From CAZAKZ01 sp964485695 (GTDB lineage: Bacteria > Planctomycetota > JAFGQW01), in the NCBI GenBank assembly GCA_964485695.1, contig CAZAKZ010000016.1:1-61573 (forward strand): a stretch of DNA of 61,573 nt. Reading direction: 5' to 3'. The notes under the pieces were generated by a model. It was not told where the DNA came from, did no database searches, and saw only the letters and a program-made list of their open reading frames with translations. Below are positions 25,939 through 36,796 of this stretch, piece by piece. The position numbers were made by a program, and so were the translations under genes. Every line of letters begins with the position of its first letter. Within the stretch, counting starts at the first letter, position 1.

Positions 25939-27048
25939 ATGGGGTTTGAACGCAACACCGGCGAGTGGTTGAAGGGGAGCGGCCCGGAGTCCGACATCGT
26001 CATATCGAGCCGGGTACGACTTGCCAGGAATGTCCAGGGCTACCCCTTCCGGAACAAGCTCTCTTCCGAGCAACACATGGAGCTCGAGGAAGAGCTTGCC
26101 AGCGCAATCCGGGCGGCCTCCATCTCCGAGGACACCACTGCCGAGAGCACTGCCGAGAGCACTGCCGAGAGCACTGCCGAAGCCAACATCGTCAGGAACA
26201 TCGTCTATACCAATATTGCGGACTATTCCGAGGTGGACCGTCAGCTGCTCCTGGAGCGTCATCTCATAAGCCGGGAGCTCGCCACCGGGGAAGGCGCCCG
26301 GGGCGTGGCAATCACGCCTTCGGAAAACGCCAGTATCATGACCCTTGAGGAGGACCACCTCAGGCTGCAGGTCCTTCGGTCCGGCCTGGACCTTCCCACG
26401 TGCTGGGAGGAGATCAACAGCATCGACGACGCCCTCGAAGCGCAGCTCACCTTTGCCTTCGATCCGGAACTGGGCTACCTCACGGCCTGCCCCACCAACC
26501 TGGGAACGGGCATCCGGGTCTCGGTGATGTTGCACCTTCCCGGCCTGGTGATTTCCCAGCACATCGAAAAGATGTTCCGGAGCGTCTCGAAGATCAATCT
26601 GGTGGTGCGAGGGCTCTACGGAGAGGGGACACAGGCGCTCGGGGATTTCTTTCAGGTCTCAAATCAGGTCACTCTGGGGCAAAGCGAGAAACAGATCATC
26701 GAAGAGTTCGAGAGATTTGTTCCCTGCATCATCGAGTACGAACGTAAAGTCAGAGACAAGCTGCTGGCGGATGATCGTAAGTACGTGGAGGACCGTGTTT
26801 CCCGTGCCTGTGGCACCCTCAGGAGCGCCTGTACCATCTCCTCTCAGGAGGCCATGGAGAAACTGAGCCTGGTCCGGCTCGGGGTGAACATGGGAATCAT
26901 CGATGATCTGGAGATCGGAGTCATCAATAGTATTTTCATCAATGCACAGCCGGCCCATATAATTAAGCGTGCAGGAAAGTCTATGGATGCCGAAGAGAGA
27001 GATATAGCCAGGGCCAAGTACATCCAGGAAGAGATGGGCCGAAACTGA
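25939..27048 (+). CDS. mcsB: Protein-arginine kinase McsB
   Basis: The 369-residue phosphagen-kinase-fold enzyme phosphorylates arginines in proteins and so marks them for ClpC. Visible are SDIVISSRVRLARN, the catalytic EEDHLRLQ (Bacillus has NEEDH; Asn is Leu here), GYLTACPTNLGTGIRVSVM with the active-site Cys and Arg, and VVRGLYGEGTQALGDFFQ. The C-terminal EERDIARA corresponds to the phosphoarginine-sensing ERD of Bacillus McsB. Between residues 66 and 81 the N-domain contains four TAES-like units made by a 12-bp tandem repeat (26137-26180), which lengthens a surface loop. It lies 20 bp after mcsA. Confidence 0.95.
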   Translation: MGFERNTGEWLKGSGPESDIVISSRVRLARNVQGYPFRNKLSSEQHMELEEELASAIRAASISEDTTAESTAESTAESTAEANIVRNIVYTNIADYSEVDRQLLLERHLISRELATGEGARGVAITPSENASIMTLEEDHLRLQVLRSGLDLPTCWEEINSIDDALEAQLTFAFDPELGYLTACPTNLGTGIRVSVMLHLPGLVISQHIEKMFRSVSKINLVVRGLYGEGTQALGDFFQVSNQVTLGQSEKQIIEEFERFVPCIIEYERKVRDKLLADDRKYVEDRVSRACGTLRSACTISSQEAMEKLSLVRLGVNMGIIDDLEIGVINSIFINAQPAHIIKRAGKSMDAEERDIARAKYIQEEMGRN

Positions 27049-27184
27049 CAAGATATCACTGACAAGGTATCATTTAAGTATCAATTAACAAAATCGAGAT
27101 CCCACGAGAAAACGAACTTCGAGTGATATGGCCGTAGAGGGATCGGCATGTCGCGGCAGGCGGCCTCGTGGCAGGAGGAAATAG

Positions 27185-29704
27185 ATGTTCGATCGATTCA
27201 CCGACAGGGCCCGGAAGGTGATGGGGCTCGCCAGGCAGGAAGCTCAGCGGTTCAACCACGACTACATCGGAACCGAACACATCCTGCTGGGGCTCATCCA
27301 GGAAGGCAGCGGCGTTGCCGCCAATGTTCTGAAGAACATGGACATTGAACTCAAGAAGATCCGGGGTGAGATCGAGAAGATGGTGAAGACGGGGCCCACC
27401 ATGGTCACCATGGGGCAACTGCCCTTCACCCCCCGTGCCAAGAAGGTCCTGGAACTGGCCCTCGAGGAAGCCTCGAACCTCGGACACAATTACCTGGGGA
27501 CCGAACACCTGCTGCTCGGCCTGCTCCGCGAGAGTGAGGGCATCGCCGCCCAGGTGCTGATGAACCTGGGCATCAAGCTGGAGGACGTCCGCGAAGAGGT
27601 GCTGGAATTCCTCGGCGCCGAGCCGCCTCCGGCGCCCGAAAAGGAGAAGGGCGGAACCCCCAGTAAGTCCAAGACTCCGGCCCTGGATACCTTCGGCCGT
27701 GACCTCACCGAACTGGCCGACGAAGGCAAGCTGGATCCGGTCATCGGCCGTCACCGGGAAATCGAGCGGGTGGTCCAGATCCTGTCCCGCCGCACCAAGA
27801 ACAATCCCGTCCTCCTCGGAGAGGCCGGCGTCGGAAAGACCGCCATCGTGGAGGGCCTGGCCCAGCGCGTCGTCCACCGGGACGTGCCCGAAACCCTGCA
27901 TTCCAAACGCATGGTGGTGCTGGATCTGGCCATGATGGTGGCCGGCACCAAATACCGCGGTCAGTTCGAGGAGCGCATCAAGGCCGTCATGGCCGAGGTG
28001 CGGAAGGCCAAGAACATCATCCTCTTCATCGACGAGCTCCACACCCTCGTGGGCGCCGGAGGCGCCGAGGGTGCCATCGACGCCTCCAACGTTCTGAAGC
28101 CCGCCCTCTCAAGGGGTGAGGTCCAGTGCATCGGGGCCACCACCCTGGACGAGTATCGCAAGTACATCGAGAAGGACGGTGCTCTGGAGCGGCGGTTCCA
28201 GACCATCCTGGTGGATCCGCCGAACAAGGATGAAGCCCTGGAGATCCTCAAGGGGCTCCGGGACCGCTACGAGGCTCACCACCGGGTGAAGATCCCCGAC
28301 GAGGCCCTCGAAGCTGCGGTGGAGCTGAGCTCCCGGTACATCACCGGCCGGTTTCTGCCGGACAAGGCCATCGACGTCATGGACGAGGCTGCGGCCCGGG
28401 TCCGTCTGAGGGCCCTGACCCAGCCGCCGGGCCTCAAGGAGCTCGACGAGGAGATCAAGAAGCTGGAGAAGGAGAAGGACGAGAGTGTTGCGGGCCAGGA
28501 TTTCGAGCGTGCAGCCAGGCTCAGGGACACGGCCTACAAGCTCAAGAAGAAGAAGGAAACCCTCCAGAAGGAGTGGCGGGAGCGGGCCAAGGAGGACAAC
28601 GGCACCGTCGACGCCAACCAGATCGCCGAGACCGTGTCCAGCATGACGGGCATCCCCTTGAAGAGCCTGGACCAGGACGAGGCCAGGCGCCTGCTAAAAA
28701 TGGAAGAGGACCTCCACGAGACCGTGGTCAGTCAGAACGACGCTATCAAGGCCATTGCCCGGGCGGTGCGACGCTCCCGGTCCGGCCTCAAGGATCCGAA
28801 GCGTCCCATGGGCTCCTTCATCTTTCTCGGCCCCACTGGTGTCGGCAAAACCCACCTGGCCAAGGCCCTCGCCCGCTTCATGTTCGGCGAGGAGGACGCC
28901 CTGATCCAGGTGGACATGTCGGAATACATGGAGAAGCACAACGTCAGTCGACTCGTGGGCGCCCCGCCCGGCTACATCGGTTTCGAGGAAGGGGGGCAGC
29001 TCACCGAGAAGATCCGCAGGCGGCCCTACGCGGTGGTGCTGCTGGACGAGATCGAGAAGGCGCACCCCGACGTGTTCAACATGCTGCTCCAGATCATGGA
29101 GGAGGGGCGGTTGACGGACAGCTTCGGTCGCAATATCGACTTCAAGAACGTCATCGTCATCATGACATCGAACATCGGTGCCAACATCATCAAGAATCAG
29201 GCGACCCTCGGCTTCCAGAAGACCAACGAGGAGGTCACCTTCGAGAGGATGAAGGCGGACCTGATGCAGGAAGTGGAGAAGCACTTCCGGCCGGAGTTCC
29301 TGAACCGCGTGGACGATGTGATCGTCTTCCATCAGCTGACCCGGCATGACATGAGCGCCATCATCGACATCCAGCTGAAGGACGTCTACGACCGGCTCAA
29401 CCAGAAGCGAATCGTGCTTAAGATGCCCCCGGAAGCCAAGGAGTTCCTCATCGAGAAGGGATTCAATCCCGACTTCGGCGCTCGACCCATCCGCCGGGCC
29501 ATCGAGCGGCACGTGGAGGACGCCATGTCCGATTCCATCCTTCGCGGGACCATCAAGGAGGGGTTCACGGTGGAAGTGGTGGTGCAGGACGGGGACCTCC
29601 AGTTCAACGTTATCGAGCAGCCGGCCGAGAAGGAGGAACCCGATGATGGGGACTCCGGCGGCAACGACGGGCCCAAGGAACCGGAACAGGCCCTCTCCTC
29701 ATGA
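27185..29704 (+). CDS. clpC: AAA+ unfoldase ClpC
   Basis: The 839-residue Hsp100 protein unfolds phosphoarginine-tagged or damaged proteins for ClpP. The N-domain has two repeats (YIGTEHILLGLIQEG, YLGTEHLLLGLLRES), each with the TEH motif near the phosphoarginine pockets. AAA-1 has Walker A GEAGVGKTA and Walker B ILFIDELHTL. The middle domain has a UVR motif, DFERAARLRDTAYKLKKK, the McsA docking site. AAA-2 has GPTGVGKTHLAKAL and VLLDEIEKAH. The LGF loop (QATLGFQKT) is the ClpP-contact tripeptide. The acidic, Ser/Gly-rich tail (residues after about 810) is a variable extension. It ends the mcsAB-clpC operon; a 136-bp gap may hold an extra promoter. Confidence 0.96.
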   Translation: MFDRFTDRARKVMGLARQEAQRFNHDYIGTEHILLGLIQEGSGVAANVLKNMDIELKKIRGEIEKMVKTGPTMVTMGQLPFTPRAKKVLELALEEASNLGHNYLGTEHLLLGLLRESEGIAAQVLMNLGIKLEDVREEVLEFLGAEPPPAPEKEKGGTPSKSKTPALDTFGRDLTELADEGKLDPVIGRHREIERVVQILSRRTKNNPVLLGEAGVGKTAIVEGLAQRVVHRDVPETLHSKRMVVLDLAMMVAGTKYRGQFEERIKAVMAEVRKAKNIILFIDELHTLVGAGGAEGAIDASNVLKPALSRGEVQCIGATTLDEYRKYIEKDGALERRFQTILVDPPNKDEALEILKGLRDRYEAHHRVKIPDEALEAAVELSSRYITGRFLPDKAIDVMDEAAARVRLRALTQPPGLKELDEEIKKLEKEKDESVAGQDFERAARLRDTAYKLKKKKETLQKEWRERAKEDNGTVDANQIAETVSSMTGIPLKSLDQDEARRLLKMEEDLHETVVSQNDAIKAIARAVRRSRSGLKDPKRPMGSFIFLGPTGVGKTHLAKALARFMFGEEDALIQVDMSEYMEKHNVSRLVGAPPGYIGFEEGGQLTEKIRRRPYAVVLLDEIEKAHPDVFNMLLQIMEEGRLTDSFGRNIDFKNVIVIMTSNIGANIIKNQATLGFQKTNEEVTFERMKADLMQEVEKHFRPEFLNRVDDVIVFHQLTRHDMSAIIDIQLKDVYDRLNQKRIVLKMPPEAKEFLIEKGFNPDFGARPIRRAIERHVEDAMSDSILRGTIKEGFTVEVVVQDGDLQFNVIEQPAEKEEPDDGDSGGNDGPKEPEQALSS

Positions 29705-30001
29705 TGAGATGAGGCCCTGAGAACCCGCTGAAGCCATATCCCTCCGGGCCGGAATCCACCAGGATGCCGGCCCGTGCCCTATTTCCGGCCGAACTTCCCC
29801 GATTTTTTCCACGATTCCGCCTGAAATGGCCGTGGAAGTCAACCCTGACCGCCCGCCTTCGTTGGAGAATCCTCCGGACCGGACCCGAAATCACTGACGA
29901 GACTATCGGCGCTACCATACGGACCCCAAGAATCGTACAATTCACCGGTGTTTTCCTGTCGGGCCGCCTGAATCGGCCATGGTTCCTGTGAGGATCAAGA
30001 G
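29705..30001. other. Intergenic region after clpC
   Basis: No gene is seen. A GC-rich hairpin (CGGGCCGG at 29745-29752, CCGGCCCG at 29767-29774) follows clpC and may end its transcript, though it has no U-run. The right part presumably holds the promoter for the YdjY lipoprotein at 30002. Confidence 0.35.
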
Positions 30002-30952
30002 ATGAAAACGAGCACCTGTATTATCCTCGGTTGGCTGCTGGCAACCGGTCTGTTCCTGGGAGGATGTGATGACGGAAATGCCGGCCAGGAGGAACTCCAG
30101 CAGATACGCCAGGAGATCAGGGAGGTGAAGAAGGAGATCGCCAAGATCCGCCGGGACTTCAAGGACATGGTCCCCCACCTCGAGAACCTGGAAGAGATCT
30201 TGAAATTCACCCGCCGGGAGGTCGGTAAGAACGGCGACGCCATCGCCGGACTCAGGGATCACATCACCCTGACCGTTCGGTCCTACGCCACTGATGGCAA
30301 GGGTAACAAGGCCGGGGACCTGGGCATGGAGGACATGGAGGCCCTGAAGAAGAGTCTGGACGGCCTCGGGATCGACCTGGACCTGGAGGCCAAAACATTG
30401 ACCCTGACCGGCATCGTCGCCACGCCTGCCGGTGCCCTGGAGTTCGCCTGTGTCGCCGAGGGGGGCAAAGCCCACGAATCCCTCTTCCTGCTCCGGTGTG
30501 AGCCGAGAGCCTTGAACGCGGGACTCCTGGCCCTGGGCCTCGAGCCCGGCACGTCCGGCAAGTTCGTGGGCGGGAAGCCCGTCCGTCCCGAAGGCCCGAA
30601 GGTCGACCTGATCGCTGCCTGGACCGACCAGGGCAAGGAGGTGACCCACCGCGTGGAAGACTTGATCATCGATCTCAGAACGCAGAAACCCCTCGTTCGA
30701 TGCAGTTTCACCTTCATCGGCTCCCGCCACAAGATGAACTCGGTGACGGGAAAGAGGTTCTACGCCGCAGACGTCACCCGCGACCTGGTCGCGGTCTGGA
30801 ACACCCCCAACACCGTCCTGGATCTGGCCACCGCGGAGGCGGCCTGGGATGATGCATACGTCGCCAACCGGGACAAGATGCCGCCCAAGGGAACGCCGGT
30901 GAAGGTGGTGGTACGGCTCCAGGAAAAGAGCCCGGAGGAGAAAAAGGAATGA
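30002..30952 (+). CDS. YdjY-domain lipoprotein with N-terminal coiled coil
   Basis: The 316-residue protein has a lipoprotein signal peptide ending in FLGGC (Cys22). Residues 30-85 form a heptad-patterned coiled coil (ELQQIRQEIREVKKEIAKIRRDF). From about residue 118 the sequence follows the YdjY domain: ITLTGIVATPAGALEFACVAEGGKAHESLFLLRCEPRALNAGLLALG as successive segments, then a Cys-containing strand and a final AWDDAYVANRDKMPPKGTPV. YdjY proteins are periplasmic and often lie beside ferredoxin-like redox genes, but none are here. Its stop overlaps the start of the next gene (ATGA). Confidence 0.85.
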   Translation: MKTSTCIILGWLLATGLFLGGCDDGNAGQEELQQIRQEIREVKKEIAKIRRDFKDMVPHLENLEEILKFTRREVGKNGDAIAGLRDHITLTVRSYATDGKGNKAGDLGMEDMEALKKSLDGLGIDLDLEAKTLTLTGIVATPAGALEFACVAEGGKAHESLFLLRCEPRALNAGLLALGLEPGTSGKFVGGKPVRPEGPKVDLIAAWTDQGKEVTHRVEDLIIDLRTQKPLVRCSFTFIGSRHKMNSVTGKRFYAADVTRDLVAVWNTPNTVLDLATAEAAWDDAYVANRDKMPPKGTPVKVVVRLQEKSPEEKKE

Positions 30953-32166
30953 CACGGGTCTCCGAGGACCTGGAGCATCTGGTTCACCGAGCTCGTCGGC
31001 GGCTGGCCTGGCACCACCGCCTCGACATAGGTGTCCGGGCGCTGTGCCTCGGGGCGTGTTGTGTCGCTGCGGCCGCGGTGTGGCGGGGGGTCGTGGACCC
31101 GCACCTCCCCTGGCTGATCGTGGGCGGCCTCGCTTTCCTGGCCGGCCTGATGCCCTGGCTCGCTCGCGGGTTCCTGCTCCGCATCTCTCCCGACACGGCG
31201 GCCTGGTACCTCGATCGGAAGCTGGGCGCCGGCGGCCGGATTCTGACCCTGGCCGAGGCACCCCGCTCCGCGGGCGGGAAAAGGACCTCGGGATTCCACG
31301 CCTGCATCGAGGAAGAAGTGTCGGCCCTGCTGGCCCGTGACTGGGCGCCGTCCACCTGGAGACGGTCCCGCAGGATACGCCTCCAGAGTGCAGCGCTGTT
31401 CGCTGTGTCTCTCGTCGTCCTCCTGCTCGGTCCCGGAACCACCACGCCGGTCCAGAAGATGCAGACTTCCCGGGACCGAACCCGAGCCCTGGCCCGGGCG
31501 GCCGAACGGCTGGGTGCCAGCCTGGAAACCCTCGGTGAAGCCGAACTCGGGGAAGCCCTGGGCCGGGAAGGGGTGCGGTTCAAGCGGGGTGAGGGCGGCG
31601 GTGTCGAATTCGAGCGTCTTGCGCGGGCCCTCGAGGAGCGACTCAAGCGTCAGGGTGTCCGGGAATCGATCCGGAGTGCCCTGGAGGCCTCCGACGCGGG
31701 GCGCGAGATCGGAGAGCGGATTTTCGAGGGCGCGGGGGATGCCGCGGCCTTCACCACCGCCGCGGAAGATCGAGTGGAAATGCTGGAGCGGGCGGCGGAA
31801 CTTCCCGGCCTGCCCGAGGCCGTGCGCCGCCATCTCCGGAGGTCGGCCGAGGCCTTGCGGAAAAGGGATGCGGAGGCGTTTGCTGCGGCGAGGTCCCGGA
31901 TCCGGGAACTTCTGGGCGAGGAGATATCCTCCTCGGTTCTCCTGGAGGCCGGGGAGGTGCTGGCCGCCATGGGGGGGGAGGTTCGGGGCGAGGGATACAG
32001 TGGTAGGACGGACCGACCCGGGCCGGAGGCAGGGCTGATTCGAAACGGGCCTGGACCTGGAGGGAATCCTGCGGTACGAGGAGATCCAGGGAGGGAGGCC
32101 GTTCTGGACCCGAATCTGAGACGTGTGATCCGCAAGTATTTTGAACGTGACGAAACGCATGAGTGA
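30949..32166 (+). CDS. Membrane protein with long helical cytosolic/periplasmic domain
   Basis: The 405-residue protein is not recognised. A basic N-terminus is followed by two or three membrane helices (LDIGVRALCLGACCVAAAAV, LIVGGLAFLAGLMPWLA, SAALFAVSLVVLLLGP). The rest is Arg/Glu/Ala-rich and strongly helical (residues 170-340), with a Gly/Pro-rich linker and a final basic FERDETHE. It resembles in layout the DUF4175-like proteins of planctomycetes and proteobacteria, but the match is not certain. It is translationally coupled to the YdjY lipoprotein upstream and overlaps inositol-phosphate synthase downstream, so three genes form one operon. Confidence 0.7.
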   Translation: MTRVSEDLEHLVHRARRRLAWHHRLDIGVRALCLGACCVAAAAVWRGVVDPHLPWLIVGGLAFLAGLMPWLARGFLLRISPDTAAWYLDRKLGAGGRILTLAEAPRSAGGKRTSGFHACIEEEVSALLARDWAPSTWRRSRRIRLQSAALFAVSLVVLLLGPGTTTPVQKMQTSRDRTRALARAAERLGASLETLGEAELGEALGREGVRFKRGEGGGVEFERLARALEERLKRQGVRESIRSALEASDAGREIGERIFEGAGDAAAFTTAAEDRVEMLERAAELPGLPEAVRRHLRRSAEALRKRDAEAFAAARSRIRELLGEEISSSVLLEAGEVLAAMGGEVRGEGYSGRTDRPGPEAGLIRNGPGPGGNPAVRGDPGREAVLDPNLRRVIRKYFERDETHE

Positions 32167-33379
32167 TCGAGGAAGAATCGGAGTCTGGGTCGTCGGGGCC
32201 CGAGGCGCCGTGGCCCTGTGCACCATGGCGGGTGCAGCCGCCATTCGTAAGGGCCTCCAGACCCGGAAGGGCATGGTGTCCGCGCTCCCGTGGTTTCAAG
32301 ATCTGGATCTCGTGGAGCCGGAGGCCATGGTGTTCGGCGGTCACGACGTACGCCCGATCCCCCTGGCCGAGGCGGCTCTCAACTACCACCGGCAAACAGG
32401 CGTCCTGGATCCTGAGCTCCTCCGCAGGATAAAACCGTTTCTTGGCGGGATCGAGGAGCGCATCCGGCCGGGTTTCACCCTGAATGCCCCCAAACACCTG
32501 AAGCGCCTCGCCCGCGGGGTCCACGTCGGCAAGCGGATTTCCCCGGCCCAGCTCGTGGAAAAGACCCAGCGAGACCTAAGGGCCTTCCGCCGGAAGAGCC
32601 GGCTGAAGCGTCTGGTGATGGTCTACCTCGCCAGCACCGAAGGTGCGGCGGCGGAGACCATCCAGGGCCTGGATCTCAAGGGATTCGAGCGTCGTCTGGG
32701 TCGAAAGCGCGCCGATGGACTGACGTCCAGTCTGGTCTACGCCTATGCGGCTCTGAAGATGGGTATCCCTTTCATCAACTTCACGCCTTCGCCGGGTGTC
32801 GAGGTGCCGGCATTGAACGAGCTGGCCGCTCTCGAGAGTGTCCCCTACGCGGGTAACGACGGAAAGACCGGGGAGACCCTGGTGAAGACCGCGCTGGCTC
32901 CGATGTTCATGGCCAGGAACATGCGCATCTTGACGTGGTTCGGGTACAACCTTCTCGGCAACGGGGACGGTGAGACCTTGACCGACCCCGTGCGAAGGCA
33001 GTCGAAGCTGAAGTCCAAGGACAACGCCCTGGCCAGCATGGTGAAGGACCCGGACCTCACGTCCAAGGTCACCATCGATTATGCTCCCAGTCTCCACGAC
33101 TGGAAAACGGCCTGGGATTACATCCACTTCGAGGGATTCCTGGGCACCCGCATGGCCATGCAGTTCACCTGGCAGGGATGCGACAGCGCCCTTGCAGCCC
33201 CTCTCGTTCTCGACCTCGTGCGTTTCTCGGACCTCAGCGCTCGGCGCGGAGAGGCTGGACCCCTTACCCACCTGGCCAGCTTCTTCAAGAATCCCCTCGG
33301 GGTGGAAGAGCAGAATTTCCACCGCCAGTTCCAACTGCTCCTGGACTATGCAGAGAACGCCTCGGGTACACCCCACTAA
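32159..33379 (+). CDS. Inositol-3-phosphate synthase family protein
   Basis: At 406 residues from ATG 32159 (the frame opens at a TTG 18 bp earlier), it is of the NAD-dependent myo-inositol-1-phosphate synthase family, which cyclises glucose-6-phosphate. The N-terminal Rossmann segment IGVWVVGARGAVALCTMAG and the C-terminal block IPFINFTPSPG, VPYAGNDGKTGETLVKTAL and WFGYNLLGNGDGETL (with the conserved Lys of the active site) are typical. The bacterial short form is seen. Inositol could feed phosphatidylinositol, archaeal-type lipids or a solute; no CDP-alcohol transferase or inositol phosphatase is linked. Its TAA stop is the first three bases of the palindrome at 33377. Confidence 0.92.
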   Translation: MSDRGRIGVWVVGARGAVALCTMAGAAAIRKGLQTRKGMVSALPWFQDLDLVEPEAMVFGGHDVRPIPLAEAALNYHRQTGVLDPELLRRIKPFLGGIEERIRPGFTLNAPKHLKRLARGVHVGKRISPAQLVEKTQRDLRAFRRKSRLKRLVMVYLASTEGAAAETIQGLDLKGFERRLGRKRADGLTSSLVYAYAALKMGIPFINFTPSPGVEVPALNELAALESVPYAGNDGKTGETLVKTALAPMFMARNMRILTWFGYNLLGNGDGETLTDPVRRQSKLKSKDNALASMVKDPDLTSKVTIDYAPSLHDWKTAWDYIHFEGFLGTRMAMQFTWQGCDSALAAPLVLDLVRFSDLSARRGEAGPLTHLASFFKNPLGVEEQNFHRQFQLLLDYAENASGTPH

Positions 33380-33408
33380 CCCGGAATACTCATGAATAAT
33401 CCGGGCTA
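33377..33408. repeat. 32-bp palindrome related to the 17.6-kb element ends
   Basis: Read from the right, the sequence begins TAGCCCGGATTATTCATGA, 17 of 19 identical to the terminal repeat of the 183-bp element at 17626-17808. Read from the left it is a 15 of 19 copy. The two ends meet at a shared TCATGA centre, and TA flanks both. It supplies the TAA stop of the inositol-phosphate synthase gene and the TAG stop of the convergent gene, and its stem could also terminate transcription in both directions. Confidence 0.75.
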
Positions 33409-34875
33409 GGGCCGGAACTGCATCCGGACCACATTGGATGCAAGCTGCGGAGGAAGGAGCACATACGCCCAGTATATGTCCAGGCCGATGATGATCTGCC
33501 GCAGGACTGGGTCCGGATTGAAGTACGCCAGGTTGGTGCCGAAGGGAGACAGGGTGTTTTTCGTGTTTTCGAACGGAGAGATGTTGGCCAGCTGGATGGT
33601 GAGAATCATCACCGGATCCGGATTCAGCGGGACGTTGATGAAGCCGATCTGGATCCCCGGCCGGTAACCGGAAATGCTGGCGGCCACGTGGTATCCGGAG
33701 GATGCCCACAGGGGGCCGGCCACAAGATAGATCCCCACGCGACTGTTGTCCCAGGCAAAGGGATCGGCCGGGCGCAGATCCAGACGGGGCATGACGAGCT
33801 TGATCTGGTCTGGCAGCTTCCGGTACATCACCATGCGTCCGTTGCCGTCGCTGTCGGGTCTCTGGATATCCAGGCCCGTATCGAAGGTGGTGGATCTGCT
33901 CTCCAGGAAATTGTAGTGAGCAAGGGTTCTGCCGTTGGGGCCGGTCGGAAAATAGACCCCGTCCCAGGCAGCCTGGAGGTCCCGGGCCTGAATGCCCAGG
34001 ATTTGCACGGGATTATTGGTTGTCAGGTCCTTGTAGTGCAGAACCACCTGGCCGACGCCGTGCAGGGGAGAGAGCCATACCACGAGGTTGCCCACGAGCA
34101 CGGGTTTTGTATCGTTCCATGCGTTCTGGGTGATCTGAGTGGTCTTTCTGGTGGCCAGGTCATGGCTGAAGATCTCGTAGGTCTGACCCGAGCCGGCCTG
34201 TTCCTGCCAGACCACGTGGGGGTGCCGCACTCGAACCCGGTCGATCCAGTTCCGGGTAACCCGGACCGTCGTGGTGGAGGAACCCGGTGATTTGTGGAGG
34301 AGGGCCATTGAGATGCCCTGGGGTTCACACCATACCGAACTCCGGCCGTTCAGGTCGAAGCAGTCCTTCCCGTGCCTATAGGTGTTGCTCAGGGCCTCCC
34401 ATGAGTCCATCCTCAGGTCCACGTGCCAGAGGTGCCTGAAGGAGGCGTCGTGGACCAGGGCCATGTTCTGGTGGAGCTTGATCCAGGACATCTCCAGGGC
34501 ACTCGGGGGCTTCTTCACCGAGCGCAAGGTGTTTCGGGTGAAGAGGTAATCCTTGAGGACGCCGGTGGGGCCGCGTCCTTCCACCCAGACCAGACGGTCG
34601 CCGCTTCCGTACAGAGCATGGTCCTCCACGGAGTTGGTCGTGATGGTCAGGAGCTTGTGGACCGCAAATACATAGGCGAATACCTCGTTTTGTGAGGCAG
34701 ACCCCCCGGTCCGGGCGATGAAGGCCGAGCCATGGTCGGAGAGTGCCAGATCCCCGGTCCAGGTCATGGCGGAAGGTGTGATGATGGTCGTGAGACTCTG
34801 GGAATCTACCTGTGAAGACGGATGGAGCAGGATGAACGGGACGATCAGACATGAGAACCGCAGAATGAGTTTCAT
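33406..34875 (-). CDS. Secreted beta-propeller-like protein, function unknown
   Basis: The 489-residue protein has a signal peptide (MKLILRFSCLIVPFILLHPSSQ) and no other membrane segment. The first two-thirds contain repeated units with W and G spacing like TolB/WD-type blades, for example RLVWVEGRGP, SSVWCEPQG, HVVWQEQAG and NLVVWLSPLHG, each after a charged turn. The last 120 residues form a separate domain (GYHVAASISGYRPGIQIGFINVPL). Exported TolB-like propellers are frequent in planctomycetes, usually in envelope or cell-surface roles. The TAG stop lies in the palindrome at 33377-33408. Confidence 0.75.
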   Translation of the reverse strand: MKLILRFSCLIVPFILLHPSSQVDSQSLTTIITPSAMTWTGDLALSDHGSAFIARTGGSASQNEVFAYVFAVHKLLTITTNSVEDHALYGSGDRLVWVEGRGPTGVLKDYLFTRNTLRSVKKPPSALEMSWIKLHQNMALVHDASFRHLWHVDLRMDSWEALSNTYRHGKDCFDLNGRSSVWCEPQGISMALLHKSPGSSTTTVRVTRNWIDRVRVRHPHVVWQEQAGSGQTYEIFSHDLATRKTTQITQNAWNDTKPVLVGNLVVWLSPLHGVGQVVLHYKDLTTNNPVQILGIQARDLQAAWDGVYFPTGPNGRTLAHYNFLESRSTTFDTGLDIQRPDSDGNGRMVMYRKLPDQIKLVMPRLDLRPADPFAWDNSRVGIYLVAGPLWASSGYHVAASISGYRPGIQIGFINVPLNPDPVMILTIQLANISPFENTKNTLSPFGTNLAYFNPDPVLRQIIIGLDIYWAYVLLPPQLASNVVRMQFRP

Positions 34876-35045
34876 CGTGTCCCCCCTTTTCTATCTAAAG
34901 AGAGACCACTACCCCCGAATTGTGGATTCGATTCTTCGTTCCCTCTCAATGGTCTGGATCCTACGGGTCTTGTCTGTTTATTTCAATACCCGGTACGGGC
35001 AGAATCGGAAGAGAATGGCGCGGGTACCCCGGCCGGCCGCGGGGA

Positions 35046-36548
<1,503 letters not shown>

Positions 36549-36796
36549 TCGTCTTCCGGTTCCCTTCCGCCGATGCCCAGATCCATGACGCTTGCTCTGC
36601 CGATTCTATACTGGAATATGGAATGCTGGCTGTTTCCTGAGCAGCTTACATGGGACTCGCGATGATAATACTTGCCTCATGTGAGTCAAGGAAATAGGGC
36701 TTTCCGGTTTCTCTCTTTGCCAGTTCAGGCGAGGGGCCGACCGCCAAAAATACTTCCGTGTCAACTTGAGGACAGAAAACAGGTTACGACAGCTCG

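Noticed and set aside
36549..36796. Possible preQ1 riboswitch before queA
   Set aside because: I see no compact H-type pseudoknot with an A-rich tail; the region shows only scattered AT-rich sequence.
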